Below, in pieces: positions 27,854 through 37,398 of a stretch of 57,612 bases of DNA. The notes below the pieces were generated by a model. The model searched no databases. It worked only from the letters and a program-made list of their open reading frames with translations, and was not told where the DNA came from. A program made the position numbers and the translations under genes. The stretch comes from Sphingomonadaceae bacterium (GTDB lineage: Bacteria > Pseudomonadota > Alphaproteobacteria > Sphingomonadales > Sphingomonadaceae). Location of the stretch: contig RFPL01000018.1 of NCBI GenBank assembly GCA_009926135.1, forward strand, positions 1 to 57,612. Reading direction: 5' to 3'. The number at the start of each line of letters is the position of its first letter. Position 1 is the stretch's first letter.

Positions 27854-27896
27854 TTCGGGAGCGCCGGGTCCTTAGAAAGACCCGATCGCTCCCGAA
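27854..27896 (-). promoter_or_regulatory. Strong leader hairpin before the small membrane protein
   Basis: TTCGGGAGCG (27854-27863) pairs perfectly with 27887-27896, and an inner GGGTC/GACCC stem (27866-27870 with 27879-27883) closes an 8-nt loop. On the minus strand it sits between the upstream lipoprotein gene and the ribosome site of the small membrane protein, ending 11 bases before the ATG. It could be a terminator without a U tract, or a translational control element. Confidence 0.55.
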
Positions 27897-27944
27897 GGTC
27901 AAGCCAGTGAAGCTGGGGCGTAAATGCCGGATGTCCGGCGCCGG

Positions 27945-28217
27945 TCAGTCGGTCTTCGCTTCCTTGACCGATTCGTTGTGCAGATCTGCCTCTGCCTCGG
28001 CGCGCTTCTGCTCAACGTTGGCGGCTGCGGTGTTGGCGGCCTTGGCCGCTTTGTCGCCCAGTTCATCGGTCGCTGCAGCGGCCTTGTCGACCCCGGTCGA
28101 CACGTCATTGGCGGCGGACTCAGCAGTGTTGGAGGCGGCTTCCTGAGTCCGGTCCGAACAGGCGGCGAGGCCTAGAGCGGCGGCAGTGGCAGCTGATATC
28201 AGGGCAATCTTGCGCAT
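27945..28217 (-). CDS. Small helical lipoprotein (hypothetical)
   Basis: A 90-residue lipoprotein with signal MRKIALISAATAAALGLAAC, with Cys after LAA. The mature part is Ala-rich, amphipathic and predicted fully helical, with heptad-like AANTAAANVEQKRAEAEADL and similar repeats. AGAGGA eight bases upstream supports this ATG over the longer frame to 28280. Such proteins are common small envelope lipoproteins of sphingomonads; no function is assigned. Confidence 0.75.
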   Translation of the reverse strand: MRKIALISAATAAALGLAACSDRTQEAASNTAESAANDVSTGVDKAAAATDELGDKAAKAANTAAANVEQKRAEAEADLHNESVKEAKTD

Positions 28218-28300
28218 AGCAGGTCCTCTGTTGTGTGCCCTAAGGCAATGGCCCGGGACCCAGCTCCTGCCCCGCCTCATTAACGGCCGGCGAGGGCGGA

Positions 28301-28831
28301 TCAGCTTCCCGGACCCGGTTCAATCAGGACTTGGCGCAAAATGTTCCCAACGGTGGTCGCCCGCTCGTCCCAAGTACCGCCGACCGGCAGCCAGCGGACC
28401 CCGGTGCGCAGCAGCATGTCCTGCGCCAGCGCGGCAAACCGCTGACGCTCAGCCTGGGTCCCGAAGAAGCGCGTGCCGTCGGCCACCCATGGCACATCGG
28501 CGGCAAAGCACAGGTAAAGATCGGCCTTGGGATAGGACAGCAAGCTCGCTGGCACAGCGCCGAACAGCATCTCGGCCCAGGCAGCCGTCATCAACTGATC
28601 GGTGTCGAGGATCAGCAGAGGCGGCTGCTCAGCCAGCGCGGCTCGGGTGACGGCGGCCTGTCCATCGGCAATGGCAAGCAAATCGATGATGGTGAAATCT
28701 GTGCCGTGCTCTTCGGCATAGGCCCGTCCGTATTCGGGGACCCATGGAATGCCCAGCTCACGCGAAAGCTGATCGGCCAGAACTGATTTGCCGGTGCTCT
28801 CGGCCCCGTGGAAGCAGACGGTGATCGTCAC
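28301..28831 (-). CDS. NadR-type ribosylnicotinamide kinase-like ATPase
   Basis: A 176-residue P-loop protein of the AAA_28/NadR kinase-domain type. Walker A is HGAESTGKSVLADQLSRELG near residue 8, followed by VPEYGRAYAEEHG (substrate-binding segment in NadR kinases) and LLILDTDQLMTAAWAEMLFG. It should phosphorylate nicotinamide riboside to NMN. The GTG start overlaps the pnuC stop by four bases (GTGA), so transporter and kinase are translationally coupled. This vectorial pairing supports the assignment. No adenylyltransferase domain is present. Confidence 0.87.
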   Translation of the reverse strand: MTITVCFHGAESTGKSVLADQLSRELGIPWVPEYGRAYAEEHGTDFTIIDLLAIADGQAAVTRAALAEQPPLLILDTDQLMTAAWAEMLFGAVPASLLSYPKADLYLCFAADVPWVADGTRFFGTQAERQRFAALAQDMLLRTGVRWLPVGGTWDERATTVGNILRQVLIEPGPGS

Positions 28832-29436
28832 GCGGCGGCAGGTTCGCGCTGGCGGCGATCGGCGGCGATCCATTCCTTCAGGCCGAACAGGCTCATCACC
28901 AGCATCCCGCCATAAAGGCCGGCGGTGGGGTAGAGTCCGCGGTTGATGTAAAGCAGCACTGCCGCCACATCGATGCCGATCCACAGCACCCAGTTCTCGA
29001 TCCGGCGATAGCCCAGCAGGATCTGTGCCGCCACGCTTGCCCCGGCAATCGCGCTGTCCGCAAAGGGCATGGCGGCATTGGTGTACTTGTGCATCAGCCA
29101 GCCAAGATTGAGGCTGAGCGCGGCGGTGACGGTCAGCCAGACCACGCGGCTGCGCCAGTCAAGCCAGCGCACTTCGATCCGGCTGTCATCCTCCGCCTTG
29201 CCCAGTGAGCGCCGCCAGACGATCCAGCCCCAGACATTGGCGAGGATGAAGAACACCTGCAGTCCGCTTTCGGCATAGAGCCGACTTTCAAGGAAGATGA
29301 AGACGTAGAGCGAGACCGAGGCAATCGCGAAGGCAAAGTTCCACTGCGAACGGAAGATCAGCAGGGCGATGTTGATCACACCCAATCCCGCCGCCAGCCA
29401 TTCCAGCGTTTTCAGTGTCTCGGCAGAAAGGATCAT
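28828..29436 (-). CDS. pnuC: Nicotinamide riboside transporter PnuC
   Basis: A 202-residue inner-membrane facilitator with about seven helices. It has the PnuC pattern: EWLAAGLGVINIALLIFRSQWNFAFAIASVSLYVFIFLESRLYAESGLQVFFILANVWGWIVW, then LLGYRRIENWVLWIGIDVAAVLLYINRGLYPTAGLYGGMLVMSLFGLKEW. The trapped substrate is made by the downstream kinase. The start shares one base with the ArsC stop (TGATG). The frame upstream to 29643 is out of context and not used. Confidence 0.94.
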   Translation of the reverse strand: MILSAETLKTLEWLAAGLGVINIALLIFRSQWNFAFAIASVSLYVFIFLESRLYAESGLQVFFILANVWGWIVWRRSLGKAEDDSRIEVRWLDWRSRVVWLTVTAALSLNLGWLMHKYTNAAMPFADSAIAGASVAAQILLGYRRIENWVLWIGIDVAAVLLYINRGLYPTAGLYGGMLVMSLFGLKEWIAADRRQREPAAA

Positions 29437-29780
29437 CAGAGGGCCGCCGCCCATTCGGCTTCCTTGAAGCCCACCAGCAGTCCGCCCGGATGCTCGACGA
29501 TCGGCCGCTTTATGCAGGACGGGTTCGCCGCCATGATTGCCACGGCCTTCGCCTGATCCAGATCGGCCTTGTCCGCATCGGGCAGCTTCTTGAAGGTCGT
29601 GCCAGCGCGGTTGAGCACCTTGTCCCAGCCCGCTGCATCGCACCAGCCAGCCAGCTTGGCGGTATCCGCCCCGGCCTTCTTGTAGTCATGAAAAGTGAAG
29701 GCCAGTCCGCGTCCATCGAGCCAGGTGCGGGCCTTCTTGACCGTATCGCAGTTGGGAATGCCGTAGAGGATCAGGTTCAC
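29436..29780 (-). CDS. ArsC/Spx-family (YffB-like) thioredoxin-fold protein
   Basis: A 114-residue thioredoxin-fold protein. The single catalytic-type Cys11 is in GIPNCDTVKKARTWLD, followed by FHDYKKAG and NPSCIKRPIVEHPGGLLVGF, the usual ArsC-family RP motif. Relatives include arsenate reductase and the poorly defined YffB. Lack of an ars context argues against arsenate. The GTG start overlaps the upstream gene by four bases. It is the second gene of a tightly overlapped four-gene operon ending in the NadR-type kinase. Confidence 0.88.
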   Translation of the reverse strand: MNLILYGIPNCDTVKKARTWLDGRGLAFTFHDYKKAGADTAKLAGWCDAAGWDKVLNRAGTTFKKLPDADKADLDQAKAVAIMAANPSCIKRPIVEHPGGLLVGFKEAEWAAAL

Positions 29781-30088
29781 GCGGGCGGCCTTTCGAAGTG
29801 ATGGGTGCGGGGGTTGTCCGCCGTGAAGAGCGTGTAGCTTTCATAATAGGCATCGCGCCCGCGGCTCTGGACCAAGGCATGATCAGGATGACGGCCCCAG
29901 CCTTGCGCCGCTTCCGCGCTGGCCCATTCGGAGATGGCCACAACTTCGCCGTCATCAGCGGTGTAGCTTTTGAACGAGATGAAGCCCGGCTGGGCCCGCG
30001 CCAGTTCCTCCATGCGCGCGGCGTCCGCGGCATAGGCGGCGGCATCCATCTCGGCGCGTTTGCGATTGCGGAAGACGACCAGGAACAT
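29777..30088 (-). CDS. Antibiotic biosynthesis monooxygenase (ABM)-domain protein
   Basis: A 103-residue ferredoxin-like alpha/beta barrel protein. [64 protein letters not shown] shows the ABM fold pattern. Members degrade haem or oxidise quinols, but many are uncharacterised. It is the first gene of the operon (ABM-ArsC-pnuC-kinase), overlapping the next gene by four bases. Why it accompanies nicotinamide riboside salvage is unknown. Confidence 0.85.
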   Translation of the reverse strand: MFLVVFRNRKRAEMDAAAYAADAARMEELARAQPGFISFKSYTADDGEVVAISEWASAEAAQGWGRHPDHALVQSRGRDAYYESYTLFTADNPRTHHFERPPA

Positions 30089-30162
30089 GTGTGCTTCCTA
30101 GGGCGGCGCGCCGACGCTCGCTAGTGGACTTTTCGCCACATAGCCGCCAAAGCCGCTGCACT

Positions 30163-31230
30163 ATGTCGTTCAACACCTTTGGCCGTCTGCTGCGTTTCAC
30201 CACCTGGGGCGAAAGCCATGGGCCGGCGCTGGGTGCCGTGGTCGATGGCTGCCCGCCGGGGCTGGCGATCAACGAGGCGGATATCCAGCCCTTCCTCGAT
30301 GCGCGTCGCCCGGGCCAATCAAAATTCACCACCCAGCGGCAGGAACCCGACGCGGTGCGGATCCTTTCCGGCGTGTTCGAAGGCAAGACCACCGGCACCC
30401 CGATCAGCCTGATGATCGAGAATGTCGACCAGCGCTCGAAAGACTATTCCGAAGTCGCCAAGGCCTACCGTCCGGGCCACGCTGACTATGCCTATGATGC
30501 CAAGTATGGCTTTCGCGACTATCGCGGCGGCGGACGCAGTTCAGCGCGGGAAACCGCCGCGCGAGTTGCTGCCGGTGCCGTGGCGCGGCTGGTGATCCCG
30601 GAAGTGACGATCATTGGCTATGTCGCCGAAATCGGTGGGGACGCGATCGACCTCGCCAATTTTGACGCGACCGAGATTGCCAACAATCCGTTCTTTTGCC
30701 CCGATGCGAAGGCAGCGGTGCGCTGGGAAAAGATCGTCGACGAAGCGCGACTGGCTGGATCCTCGGTGGGCGCAGTGGTCGAATGCCTGGCCACTGGCGT
30801 TCCCGCTGGCTGGGGGGCGCCGCTTTATGCCAAGCTCGATTCCGAACTGGCTTCGGCGATGATGGGGATCAATGCGGTCAAGGGCGTGGAGATCGGCGAT
30901 GGCTTTGCTGCCGCCCGCCTGCGCGGTGAGGATAATGCCGATCCGATGCGTCCGGGTGCGCAGGGTCCGGAATTCCTCGCCAATCATGCCGGCGGGATCG
31001 CTGGTGGGATCTCGACCGGCCAGCCGGTCAAGGTTCGCGTGGCCTTCAAGCCGACCAGTTCGATCCTGACGCCGGTGGAAACGATCGACCGTGAAGGCGC
31101 GGCGGCCGAAATCCGCACCAAGGGCCGGCATGACCCCTGCGTGGGCATTCGCGGCGTGCCAGTTGTTGAAGCGATGATGGCGCTGGTCCTGGCCGACCAG
31201 AAGCTGCTTCACCGCGGCCAGTGTGGCTGA
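30163..31230 (+). CDS. aroC: Chorismate synthase
   Basis: Converts 5-enolpyruvylshikimate 3-phosphate to chorismate with reduced FMN, the last shared step to aromatic amino acids. The 355-residue protein begins [24 protein letters not shown] (signature 1, with the catalytic His) and carries [24 protein letters not shown] and [14 protein letters not shown] near the C-terminal third. The start gives the canonical N-terminus; 24 upstream codons in frame are not used. It is divergent from the ABM operon with 74 bases between starts. Confidence 0.97.
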   Translation: MSFNTFGRLLRFTTWGESHGPALGAVVDGCPPGLAINEADIQPFLDARRPGQSKFTTQRQEPDAVRILSGVFEGKTTGTPISLMIENVDQRSKDYSEVAKAYRPGHADYAYDAKYGFRDYRGGGRSSARETAARVAAGAVARLVIPEVTIIGYVAEIGGDAIDLANFDATEIANNPFFCPDAKAAVRWEKIVDEARLAGSSVGAVVECLATGVPAGWGAPLYAKLDSELASAMMGINAVKGVEIGDGFAAARLRGEDNADPMRPGAQGPEFLANHAGGIAGGISTGQPVKVRVAFKPTSSILTPVETIDREGAAAEIRTKGRHDPCVGIRGVPVVEAMMALVLADQKLLHRGQCG

Positions 31231-31244
31231 TCTGGGCGGCTGAA

Positions 31245-31859
31245 CTACAGGTAAGACTGAAGCGCTTCGAACACGGTCTTCAGCCCGGCCGGTTCGGGAC
31301 TGTCCTGCAATGAGCTGAGCGCGCCGGACACATCGAAGATAAATTCCGAAACGCCGTCCTCTGTCCCGGTTCGTTCCGCACCCAGTGAACGCAGCAACCG
31401 GATCGCCGGACGGTTGTCTGCCAGGGTCTGCGCCGTCAACGTCGCGATGCCCTCAGTCTGGCAATGCACCAGCAGGACCGCGATCAGCATTCGGGCGAGG
31501 CCCTGCCCGTGAAAGCTGTCGATGATGCCGATGGCCAGTTCGGCCTGGTCAGTGCTGGTATCGCTCCGGATGGCGTGGACCGCGCCAATCGCCGGATGAT
31601 CGGGATCGTCGCTCAAAAGCGCGCCCCAGCCCAGGTGTCGATGCCCGTCCACCGCGACCAGTCGCGCAATTACCCGGTCGGGCAAAGTCGGCGCGCTGGT
31701 GAAGAAGCGCATGTAACGCGATTCCAGCGAGAGTTGCTCGACCCCGCCTCGCATCCGGGCTTCGTCGTTTGGCCGGATTGCGCGGATGCAGATCGGCACC
31801 CCATTTTCGAGTGCCGCATGAATAACGGTCTGGTCGATCGGCCTAGCCGGCGAAGACAT
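31245..31859 (-). CDS. GNAT-family N-acetyltransferase
   Basis: A 204-residue acetyl-CoA-dependent acetyltransferase. The acetyl-CoA loop is SFHGQGLARMLIAVLLVHC near residue 115 (QxxGxA/G type), preceded by AELAIGIID and followed by LRSLGAERTG. The substrate is not predictable; the N-terminal RAIRPNDEARMR pattern is common in small-molecule and protein acetyltransferases. It converges with aroC across 14 bases and is downstream of pheT. Confidence 0.87.
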   Translation of the reverse strand: MSSPARPIDQTVIHAALENGVPICIRAIRPNDEARMRGGVEQLSLESRYMRFFTSAPTLPDRVIARLVAVDGHRHLGWGALLSDDPDHPAIGAVHAIRSDTSTDQAELAIGIIDSFHGQGLARMLIAVLLVHCQTEGIATLTAQTLADNRPAIRLLRSLGAERTGTEDGVSEFIFDVSGALSSLQDSPEPAGLKTVFEALQSYL

Positions 31860-31892
31860 TCCTGTAGCCTCTCCGGTTCATGCCGGTCCCGG

Positions 31893-34286
31893 TCAACCGC
31901 GTAGCACCGCGCCAAGTTTCCCGGCTGCCTTCGTGATTTGTTCGGCGATTCCCTTGAGCTCGGCGTCGGTATAGCTCTTCTCGCCCGGTTGCAGCGTAAC
32001 CTCAACTGCGAGTGACTTTTGCCCTTCGGGCACGCCCGCCCCGCGGAAATCATCAAACAGCCGGACATTGACGATGTTGACCTTGTCCGCGCCCTTAACG
32101 GTGCGAACCAGGTCCCCGGCGGGAAGCGCGCTATCGACCAGGAAGGCAAAGTCACGCGTCACCGATTGCAGCGCCGGCGGAGCATAGGCCGCACGGGCGA
32201 AGCCAGCGCCGCCGCGCCGGGCCGGGATGGCGTCGAGGAACAGTTCGACTGCCGCGACCGGGCCGTCCACATCGAAATGCTTGAGCAGCGCCGGGTGCAG
32301 CATGCCGAAGCGGGCCAGCACAGTCTTGGGGCCAAGCCGCAGCGTGGCCGACTGGCCGGGGTGGAACTGCGCTCCAGCCTCGCCCATCACTTGCAGGTTG
32401 TCGACCGGCGCACCGGCTTCGGCCAGCAGGGCCAAGGCCTCGGCCTTGGCGTCGAAGGCGTCGAACGAGGCAACCTTGCCGGTGGCCCAGCCACGCGGGG
32501 TCTTCTCGCCCGCCAGCACCACGCCCAGCGACAGCCGCTCGTCGCTGTGGCCGGCTTCGCCCCGCAGGTAGCGGCGGCCAAGTTCGAACAGCCGCAGGCC
32601 GGCAGCGCCGCGATCGGAATTGCGCTTTGCCGCTGAAAGCAGGCCCGGCAGCAACGAGGGGCGCATGACCTTCAGATCTTCGCTGATCGGGTTGGCCAGT
32701 GTCCACAGCGCGCCATTTCCGTCGGCAAAGGCCGCGGCCTCGTCCTCCGGCAGGAACGACCAGGTCACCGCTTCGTTGAGACCGCGCGCGGCGGCGGCGC
32801 GGCGTAGCTTGCGCTCCAGCTTCTGCGCCGGGGTCGCGGTTGGGCGGGCCACGCCGTCAGTCCGCGGCAGGGCGACGCTGGCGATATTGTCCAGCCCGTG
32901 GATACGGACCACTTCCTCGACCAGATCGGCCGCGCCATCGACGTCCGGACGCCAGCTCGGAACAGAGACGTGCCAGTTTGCGTCCGCCATGAAGCCCAGC
33001 GAGGCCAGGATCTCGCGCTGGCGCTCAGCCGGAATGGCAACGCCGCCCAGGCCTTCGGACATGGCCGGATCATATGTCACGACCTTCGTTCCCGTGGGCG
33101 GAGTGCCAGCCTGAATCACTTCGCTCGGCTCGCCGCCGCAGATCTCGACGATCAACTCGGTCAGGATCGCCAGTCCGGCATCGAGGAAGGTCGGGTCAAC
33201 CCCGCGCTCGAACCGGGCGCGGGCGTCTGAGGTCAGGTTCAGCGCGCGGCCAGTCTCGCCGATGCGAACCGGATCGAAGTAAGCGACTTCCAGCAGCACA
33301 TCGGTCGTCGTCTCGGAACAGCCTGAGTGTTCGCCGCCCATGATCCCGGCGATGTCGTGCACGCCGCTGTCGTCGGCAATCACTGTCATCGCGGAAGTGA
33401 GCGTGTAGTCCTTGCCGTTGAGTGCGAGAATGGTTTCCCCGTCCACCGCGCGGCGGGCGAAGATCGCGCCGTTCAGCTGCGCAAGGTCGTAGGCGTGGGC
33501 CGGGCGGCCATAGGCCAGCATCACGTAGTTGGTGATGTCGACCAGCGCCGAAATCGGACGCTGGCCCGCGCTGAGCAAGCGGTCCTGCATCCACTGCGGC
33601 GAGGCACCGTTCTTCACACCGCGAATGGCGCGGCCGAAGAAAGCCGGACAACCCTCGGGATCGTCAGTGCGGACCGGCAGCGGACAGGGGAAGCTGCCCG
33701 GCACGGCCTGGACCGCGATCGGCTTCAATGTGCCGAGACCGGCGGCGGCGAGATCGCGGGCAATGCCATAGACGCCCATGCAATCAGGGCGGTTGGGGGT
33801 GATCGCCACGTCGAAGACCGGATCGGTGCCGTGATATTCGGCAAAGGCGGTGCCGACCGGCGCGTCGGCGGGCAATTCGATGATGCCATCGTGATCGTCG
33901 CCCAGTTCGAGCTCGCGGGTCGAGCACATCATGCCGTTGCTCTCCACGCCGCGGATCGCGCTCTTCTTGAGCTCGAAGCCGCCGGCTGGAACGACCGCGC
34001 CCGGCAGGCCGAGCACGCCGACCAGGCCAGCGCGGGCATTGGGGGCGCCGCAGACGACTTGCAGCGGCGTACCATCGCCGGTGTCGACGGTGAGTACCTG
34101 CAGCTTGTCGGCATTGGGGTGGCGCTCGGCAGTCAGCACCTTGGCGACCTTGAACCCGGCAAGCTTCGCAGCGGGATCCTCGATCCCCTCTACTTCGAGC
34201 CCGACGGCGTTGAGCTTGGCGGAAATCTCTTCGACCGAAGCCGAGGTGTCGAGGTGGTCCTTGAGCCAGGAAAGCGAGAACTTCAT
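31893..34286 (-). CDS. pheT: Phenylalanine-tRNA ligase beta subunit
   Basis: The large subunit of the alpha2-beta2 enzyme that charges tRNA-Phe. All domains are in the 797-residue protein: N-terminal MKFSLSWLKDHLD, the OB/tRNA-binding EMAP-like domain (VLTAERHPNADKLQVLTVDTGDG), B3/B4 editing domain, B5, a catalytic-like core and a C-terminal FDX-ACB anticodon-binding domain (PALQSVTRDFAFLVDSALPAGDLV). GAGGAGG nine bases upstream supports the ATG. It follows pheS by 13 bases. Confidence 0.97.
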   Translation of the reverse strand: MKFSLSWLKDHLDTSASVEEISAKLNAVGLEVEGIEDPAAKLAGFKVAKVLTAERHPNADKLQVLTVDTGDGTPLQVVCGAPNARAGLVGVLGLPGAVVPAGGFELKKSAIRGVESNGMMCSTRELELGDDHDGIIELPADAPVGTAFAEYHGTDPVFDVAITPNRPDCMGVYGIARDLAAAGLGTLKPIAVQAVPGSFPCPLPVRTDDPEGCPAFFGRAIRGVKNGASPQWMQDRLLSAGQRPISALVDITNYVMLAYGRPAHAYDLAQLNGAIFARRAVDGETILALNGKDYTLTSAMTVIADDSGVHDIAGIMGGEHSGCSETTTDVLLEVAYFDPVRIGETGRALNLTSDARARFERGVDPTFLDAGLAILTELIVEICGGEPSEVIQAGTPPTGTKVVTYDPAMSEGLGGVAIPAERQREILASLGFMADANWHVSVPSWRPDVDGAADLVEEVVRIHGLDNIASVALPRTDGVARPTATPAQKLERKLRRAAAARGLNEAVTWSFLPEDEAAAFADGNGALWTLANPISEDLKVMRPSLLPGLLSAAKRNSDRGAAGLRLFELGRRYLRGEAGHSDERLSLGVVLAGEKTPRGWATGKVASFDAFDAKAEALALLAEAGAPVDNLQVMGEAGAQFHPGQSATLRLGPKTVLARFGMLHPALLKHFDVDGPVAAVELFLDAIPARRGGAGFARAAYAPPALQSVTRDFAFLVDSALPAGDLVRTVKGADKVNIVNVRLFDDFRGAGVPEGQKSLAVEVTLQPGEKSYTDAELKGIAEQITKAAGKLGAVLRG

Positions 34287-34299
34287 GATGCCGCCCTCC

Positions 34300-35397
34300 T
34301 CAAGCCGCAGTGCCGACGCCGCCCGACAGGGTCGGAACGTCATTGGGGTTGAAGCCATAGTGCGACAGCCAGCGGGCATCGCCGTCGAAGAAGGCGCGCA
34401 GATCGTCCATGCCGTATTTCAGCATGGCGAGCCGGTCGACGCCGACGCCGAAGGCAAAGCCCTGCCACTCGTCGGGATCAAGCCCGCCGGCGGCAATTAC
34501 CTTGCGGTTGACCATGCCGCTCCCCAGCAGCTCCATCCAGCCGTGGCCGGGCGCATCGCCTGAACCGCCAAGCACCCGCTTGCCGCCCACCAGCGCGAAG
34601 CCGACGTCAACCTCGACCGAAGGCTCGGTGAAGGGGAAGTAGCTGGGGCGCAGGCGCAGGACGATGTCATCACGCTCGAAGAAGGCCTTAAGGAAGGTCT
34701 CCAGCGTCCACTTCAGGTGGCCCAGGTGGATGCCCTTATCGATCACCAGTCCTTCGACCTGGTGGAACATCGGGGTGTGGGTGGCATCGCTGTCCGAACG
34801 ATAGACCCGGCCCGGCGCGATGATCCGGATCGGAGCGCCTTGCGATAGCATCGAGCGGATCTGCACCGGACTGGTGTGCGTACGTAGCAGCATCGCGCGA
34901 CCCTCGGCATCCTTGTCAGGGAAGTAGAAGGTATCGTGCATCGCCCGCGCCGGATGGCTTTCGGGGATGTTGAGCGCGCTGAAATTGTGCCAGTCGTCCT
35001 CGATCTCGGGGCCGGTGGCGACGGCAAAGCCAAGGTCAGCGAAGATCTCGGCCAGTTCGTCCATTACCTGGCTGACCGGGTGGACCGAGCCGCGCGGGCT
35101 CTCCGGCGCGGGAAGGGTGAGATCAACTGTCTCATTGGCAAGGCGGGCTTCCAGGACGGCGGCTTCCAGTGCGGCCTTGCGGCTGGCAAGCGCCTCGGTA
35201 ACGCTTTCGCGCAGTGCATGGACCTGCGGACCGACGGTCTGGCGGTCTTCGGGCGACATTGCGCCCAGCGTCTTGAGCAGGCCTGAAATCGAGCCTTGCT
35301 TGCCCAGAAACTCGATCCGCAGGGCCTCCAGCGCGTCGAGATCCTGCGCGGCGGCAATGCGTGCCAGCGCCTCTTCACGGGTGCCTGCGTAATCCAC
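34300..35397 (-). CDS. pheS: Phenylalanine-tRNA ligase alpha subunit
   Basis: The catalytic class II subunit. A coiled-coil N-terminus ([24 protein letters not shown]) is followed by motif 2 (TSPVQIRSM and [25 protein letters not shown]) and motif 3 ([22 protein letters not shown]) in a 365-residue protein. The start is GTG. It heads pheS-pheT. In many proteobacteria rpmI-rplT precede pheST directly; here two araC genes intervene. Confidence 0.97.
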   Translation of the reverse strand: MDYAGTREEALARIAAAQDLDALEALRIEFLGKQGSISGLLKTLGAMSPEDRQTVGPQVHALRESVTEALASRKAALEAAVLEARLANETVDLTLPAPESPRGSVHPVSQVMDELAEIFADLGFAVATGPEIEDDWHNFSALNIPESHPARAMHDTFYFPDKDAEGRAMLLRTHTSPVQIRSMLSQGAPIRIIAPGRVYRSDSDATHTPMFHQVEGLVIDKGIHLGHLKWTLETFLKAFFERDDIVLRLRPSYFPFTEPSVEVDVGFALVGGKRVLGGSGDAPGHGWMELLGSGMVNRKVIAAGGLDPDEWQGFAFGVGVDRLAMLKYGMDDLRAFFDGDARWLSHYGFNPNDVPTLSGGVGTAA

Positions 35398-35469
35398 TGG
35401 TAGAGCCCTGTCCTTTGTTAGAAGTCCGCGCCTTTAGCGGCCTTGCGGGCAGGGTCAAAACCGAATCTG

Positions 35470-36378
35470 CTAAACGGGGCGGCTGGTTGCCCCTGCGGGA
35501 ATGTCGAGCGTCTGGACCGCTGCGCCGTGAACCCGCGCGCGCTCGTACATGAAGCGTTCCAGGACTGGGTGGGGCAGGGCGGCATATTGCCGCGGACTCA
35601 TGCCCATGAACTCGCGGAAGTCCCGGACGAACTGGGCCTGGTCGTGGTAATGCTGATCGATCGCACCGATCCACTTGAGCGAGCGGTCCAGCATGAATTG
35701 GGCCAGGCTGCGCATGAAGCGTTGCCGGCGCAGCAGCAGCTTGGGTGAAAAGCCGAAGTGGCGCAGGCAGGCCCGCTCAATCGTCCGTTGGCTGGTGCCG
35801 ATCCTTTCAACCATCTCGGCCACGGTGCTTACTTCGGGATCGACCAGCGCGGCGTGGATAGCCAGGATACGGGTTTCCTCTTCGGGCTCGATTGGCGGGA
35901 TCGCTTCGAAGAAGGCGATAATCCGCGCCAACTCCGCTGCCTCGTTTTCGCCAGGCGAGAACAGGCTATCCGCCAGCGACAGGAAGCGGGCGAAGCTTGC
36001 ATGGCGGTGGCCATCGGCGATGAGGTTCGCATGTTCTGCCGCCGTAAGGCCGATGAACCGCGCCCAGCCGAGCGGCAACAGGCCGATCCCCCAGAACCGC
36101 GTCGGACCAAGCCTGAAGTTGGTGGCGCGGATGCTTGGACCGGTTGCCACAAACCTGGCATTGTCGACCTGATCGCCGCCGTCGATCCATGCGCAGGGTC
36201 GCTCGCCGGAAAAGAACCGCAGATTGGCCCACTCCGGCTGGAGCGCATCGGTCACCACCTCGCCTTCGGGTGCGTGGATCTCGGTCAGATAGAACGTGGT
36301 GACGCAAGCCTGCAGCGCGGGCGGCGGAGCGTGGAACCGAACCATGACGGCGACGTTGGCGGGCTGGATTTCAGGCAT
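35470..36378 (-). CDS. AraC-family transcriptional regulator (second of a tandem pair)
   Basis: A 302-residue regulator. The N-terminal ligand-type domain includes WANLRFFSGERP and GPTRFWGIGLLPLGWARFIG. The C-terminal AraC HTH includes MVERIGTSQRTIERACLRHFGFSPKLLLRRQRFMRSLAQF followed by the signature DQAQFVRDFREFMGMSPRQYAAL. Its ATG overlaps the stop of the upstream paralogue (TGATG), so both are made from one mRNA. They are clearly diverged duplicates. Targets and ligand are unknown. Confidence 0.92.
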   Translation of the reverse strand: MPEIQPANVAVMVRFHAPPPALQACVTTFYLTEIHAPEGEVVTDALQPEWANLRFFSGERPCAWIDGGDQVDNARFVATGPSIRATNFRLGPTRFWGIGLLPLGWARFIGLTAAEHANLIADGHRHASFARFLSLADSLFSPGENEAAELARIIAFFEAIPPIEPEEETRILAIHAALVDPEVSTVAEMVERIGTSQRTIERACLRHFGFSPKLLLRRQRFMRSLAQFMLDRSLKWIGAIDQHYHDQAQFVRDFREFMGMSPRQYAALPHPVLERFMYERARVHGAAVQTLDIPAGATSRPV

Positions 36379-37265
36379 CAGGGGCGGTGCAACACCTGAA
36401 CGGCGGCCCCGGCAGCAGCGGCACGGGCCTGAGCGGCTGCCCCTAGTACCGGGTGCTCCAGCGCCGCATAGGCACTAGGACTCATGGTCATGAAGCGCTT
36501 GAAGTCGCGCACGAAGTGGGCCTGGTCGACATACTGGCAATCCAGGGTCTTGATCCACGACAGGGTGGGGTCGAGCATGAACTGCGCGAGGCTACGCAGG
36601 AAGCGCTGGCGGCGCAGCAGCAGCTTGGGCGAGAAGCCGAAGGCGCGGAGCGACAGTCGCTCCAGCGAACGGGCTGATAGTCCGATCTGTTCGGCAAATT
36701 CGCAGACCGTGCCGGAATCAAGATCGACCAGCGCCCCGTGAGCCGCCTTGATCCGCACCTCGTCTCCGGTGGGCGGGCGTTGGGCCAACAGGCCCAGCAG
36801 AAAGCTGTCGATCCGCCGGGCTTCTGCCGCCGAGTCGGGCGGGCCGGCAAAGAGCGTGTCCAGCAGCGGCGCGAAATGGGCATAGGTCGGCGTGGCCGCA
36901 CCATCACAGGTGCGATCGGCTAGGTTGATCGCGGCCTGCCCGACCAGCCGCGCCCAACCCAATGGCAACAGGCCGATGCCCCAGATGCGTGTCGGGCCGG
37001 TCCTGAACCGCGCGGCTAGGCTGGTCGGCCCGGTGGCGGTGAAGTGCGGCATCGGCCGAAGCGGCTCGGTCCCGATCCCGGCTTCCCAGGTGTCGTTGCG
37101 GGCAAAGCGCAGATTGGCCCATTCGGGATGGAGCCAGTCCTCGATCCGGTCGTCCGGGGCTATATCGACCTCGGTTAAGTAGTAGGTCGTAATATAGGGG
37201 GCGAGTGCCGGGGATGGCATGAAGAAGCGCACCTTCACCGCTTCGCCAATCCGCTGACTGCTCAT
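36378..37265 (-). CDS. AraC-family transcriptional regulator (first of a tandem pair)
   Basis: A 295-residue paralogue of the downstream gene. Shared features include WANLRFARN, GPTRIWGIGLLPLGWARLVG and the HTH region GLSARSLERLSLRAFGFSPKLLLRRQRFLRSLAQFMLD with DQAHFVRDFKRFMTMSPSAYAAL. Identity is highest in the DNA-binding half and lower in the sensor half. This suggests a shared DNA site with different ligands, or heterodimers, which is inference. AGGG lies five bases upstream of the ATG. A strong rplT terminator isolates the pair, so it must have its own promoter. Confidence 0.92.
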   Translation of the reverse strand: MSSQRIGEAVKVRFFMPSPALAPYITTYYLTEVDIAPDDRIEDWLHPEWANLRFARNDTWEAGIGTEPLRPMPHFTATGPTSLAARFRTGPTRIWGIGLLPLGWARLVGQAAINLADRTCDGAATPTYAHFAPLLDTLFAGPPDSAAEARRIDSFLLGLLAQRPPTGDEVRIKAAHGALVDLDSGTVCEFAEQIGLSARSLERLSLRAFGFSPKLLLRRQRFLRSLAQFMLDPTLSWIKTLDCQYVDQAHFVRDFKRFMTMSPSAYAALEHPVLGAAAQARAAAAGAAVQVLHRP

Positions 37266-37398
37266 TATCCCTGATCCACCCCTGTTTCCCGCAGTCGCAC
37301 CGGGATCGAGGTTAATACTTGCATTGCCTTACCCGCACCGCAAGGCTTTCAATTTCAGAGCGTTACTCTGCGGTGCTTTCTTTGCGGCAGCCAAACGA

